A stretch of 7,940 nt of DNA from NCBI GenBank assembly GCA_029864785.1, contig JAOTST010000062.1, forward strand, positions 1 to 7,940. The letters are read 5' to 3'. The DNA comes from Chromatiales bacterium. GTDB taxonomy: Bacteria; Pseudomonadota; Gammaproteobacteria; Thiohalomonadales; Thiohalomonadaceae. The notes beneath the pieces were generated by a model. That model worked only from the letters and a program-made list of their open reading frames with translations. It was not told the DNA's origin and did no database searches. Below, piece by piece: positions 6,586 through 7,940 of this stretch. The position numbers were made by a program, and so were the translations under genes. Every line of letters begins with the position of its first letter. The first letter of the stretch is position 1.

Positions 6586-7554
6586 ATGTTGCCCTATTTA
6601 GCCTCACTTAAGTTAACGCTCTGGCTGCTGGGATTATTTCTTATTGCGGTCTCTATTTCATATCTGCTTCCAGCCGTTTCAAATGGTTGGTTGGCTCTTC
6701 CTCTGTTTTTGTTGGCGGTTAATCTACTAGCGGCGATTATAGATAATCCAAAATTTAGACAGCAGCTGCCGCTGCTCAGTTTTCATATTGCACTGTTACT
6801 GTTGTTACTGTTGATTGCCACAAGCCAATTAACCTCGCTTAAAGGGGAGGCGGAAGTTACAACGGGAGAACGTTTTTCCGGTGAGCTTGTTAGTTATCGG
6901 GCGGGCCCTCTGCATCAGTGGAATCTTCAAAAAGTTGAATTTTTATTAGATAAATTTAGCATTAACTATGCCCCGGGGTTACAGCGGGAGAAGACCATTG
7001 CCCAGGTTCGCTGGATCGATCAGGATGGAAAACAGCAACTTAAAAAAGTTGGAGATCAATATCCCCTTATCCTTAATGGATACCGTTTTTACACGAGTCA
7101 TAATAAGGGTTTTTCTCCTGTGTTTAGTTGGCATTCATTGCAAGGTGAGACGAAGAGTGGATCGATTCATCTCCCTCCTTATCCAGCACAGGAGTATCGA
7201 CAGGCATTGGAGTGGAATATTCCTGGAAGCACGCAGAAAATATGGACCCAATTACAGTTTGATGAGGTCATACTCAATCCAGATAAACGATCTCAATTTC
7301 ATGTTCCACAATATCATAGGCTGGCGGTACGAATTGATGAAACGCGCTATTTACTTCAGCCGGGAGAAGGGATCAATCTGGCAGATGGGCGATTAATCTA
7401 TGAATCACTGCAAACATGGATGGGTTTTTCGGTAACATCTGATTGGACCTTGCCCTGGTTATTTGCATCAGGACTTGCCGCTGTATTAAGCATTGGTTGG
7501 CACTACGGGCGGAAATTTAGTGCTCGTCCATGGCGGGAATTAGAGGATGATTGA
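6586..7554 (+). CDS. resB: ResB/CcsB-like cytochrome c biogenesis protein
   Basis: This 322-residue membrane protein has three N-terminal transmembrane segments (about 9-29, 34-52, 62-82), a large periplasmic domain (about 85-285) and one C-terminal segment (about 288-306). Family marks include L-A-S-L-K-L-T-L-W-L-L-G at the start, the third helix with a buried His (H67) followed by L-T-S-L-K-G-E-A-E-V-T-x-G-E-x-F, and the closing W-M-G-F-S-V-T-S-D-W-T-L-P-W-L-F. ResB (CcsB) works with CcsA/ResC in System II maturation, bringing haem across the membrane for attachment to CXXCH. H67 may correspond to the conserved transmembrane haem-ligand His of that family. It is shorter than the Bacillus-type ResB, mainly in the soluble domain. 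No ccsA partner lies in the window: the gene directly downstream is convergent. It sits 70 bp after the 11-haem cytochrome, so it probably serves that operon. Confidence 0.85.
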   Translation: MLPYLASLKLTLWLLGLFLIAVSISYLLPAVSNGWLALPLFLLAVNLLAAIIDNPKFRQQLPLLSFHIALLLLLLLIATSQLTSLKGEAEVTTGERFSGELVSYRAGPLHQWNLQKVEFLLDKFSINYAPGLQREKTIAQVRWIDQDGKQQLKKVGDQYPLILNGYRFYTSHNKGFSPVFSWHSLQGETKSGSIHLPPYPAQEYRQALEWNIPGSTQKIWTQLQFDEVILNPDKRSQFHVPQYHRLAVRIDETRYLLQPGEGINLADGRLIYESLQTWMGFSVTSDWTLPWLFASGLAAVLSIGWHYGRKFSARPWRELEDD

Positions 7555-7559
7555 AGTTA

Positions 7560-7940
7560 TTAGCGGGTACTGTAGGGTTTTAGTAAGATCAGCGGGTCAT
7601 CCTTTGAGTTAAGTTTTTTTCCTAACAATCCCAGACGTACTTCACTGATTAAATTCAGGTCACTATTTGCAGGCGTATCACCTACCAGAGAGAGAGCCTC
7701 CTCACGTGACATAAGATAATATTTCATCAAAAGCTGTGGGGGAAAAGCGACACCAATGGCCCAGCTGTAGTACTTCATCTCTTCGCTGGCGATCATTTTT
7801 TTAACAACATCCGAATCGAGAACTAGCTTTTCATCGGTTCCAATGAATAATAGGTCTGGCGCCTGCGTATTGGAAAAGACAGCACCTTCAGGAAACTCTT
7901 CAAAAAATGCCTTAAAAAGAGCTTTTAGGGTGGCGCTATC
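7560..7940 (-). CDS. C-terminal part of a spermidine-synthase-like protein, 5' partial
   Basis: On the - strand a frame runs open from the right edge to a TAA at 7560-7562, giving the last 126 residues. An internal ATG at 7796 is not the start, because coding-like sequence continues upstream of it. The segment D-L-L-F-I-G-T-D, then A-I-G-V near a short helical stretch, and the late P-A-N-S-D-L-N-L-I-S-E-V-R motif match the end of spermidine-synthase-like proteins, including those fused to a transporter-like membrane domain. There P-x-N-T-D-D-x-P-x-L-E-F is usual; here Ser replaces Thr and Asn replaces the second Asp. The catalytic region would lie outside the window, so activity cannot be judged. 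It faces the resB gene tail to tail, with 5 bp between stops, and is unlikely to belong to the cytochrome operon. Confidence 0.6.
   Translation of the reverse strand, partial: DSATLKALFKAFFEEFPEGAVFSNTQAPDLLFIGTDEKLVLDSDVVKKMIASEEMKYYSWAIGVAFPPQLLMKYYLMSREEALSLVGDTPANSDLNLISEVRLGLLGKKLNSKDDPLILLKPYSTR

Noticed and set aside
7614..7620. T7 run downstream of resB as an intrinsic terminator
   Set aside because: The bases just before it form only a 3-bp stem, and the run lies inside the convergent coding sequence as lysine codons.

Overview
The window looks like bacterial chromosome from a Gram-negative organism. Several exported and lipidated redox proteins, an outer-membrane-type lipoprotein signal and System II cytochrome c maturation point that way. 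The style of the proteins and the moderate-to-low GC suggest a gammaproteobacterium, perhaps a sulfur- or metal-cycling one. That placement is inference from memory of similar proteins; no rRNA or other phylogenetic marker is present.

Layout: six genes on the + strand fill nearly the whole window. (1) 1-870 is the 3' part of a helical repeat protein of unknown function with three copies of a ~92-residue unit. (2) 880-1389 is a small exported triheme c7-type cytochrome. (3) 1386-2666 is an exported protein with an Ig/TIG-like domain and an NHL six-bladed beta-propeller. (4) 2663-4132 is a lipoprotein paralogue of (3) with the same architecture. (5) 4125-6515 is a 796-residue secreted cytochrome with eleven CXXCH haem-attachment motifs. 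(6) 6586-7554 is a ResB/CcsB-like cytochrome c biogenesis membrane protein. Genes 2-5 are joined by ATGA or 8-bp overlaps and gene 1 ends 9 bp before gene 2, so genes 1-5 are almost certainly one transcription unit. The 70-bp gap before resB shows no clear terminator. At 7560-7940 a convergent gene enters from the right on the - strand: the C-terminal end of a probable spermidine-synthase-like protein, only 5 bp from the resB stop codon.

Working together (inference): the cassette resembles an exported electron-transfer module. The triheme cytochrome would be a small periplasmic carrier and the 11-haem protein a long conduit or extracellular conductor. The two propeller proteins, one soluble and one lipid-anchored, would be scaffold, assembly or export partners. 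ResB would supply haem attachment. NHL-propeller proteins next to multihaem cytochromes recur in metal-reducing and cytochrome-nanowire loci, but this combination is not one I can equate with a named system.

The most conspicuous non-coding signal is a 24-bp-arm inverted repeat at the extreme left edge (1-61). It is either a real hairpin inside gene 1 or a fold-back assembly artefact. No tRNA, rRNA, CRISPR array or insertion sequence was found. There is no gene-free stretch longer than 70 bases.
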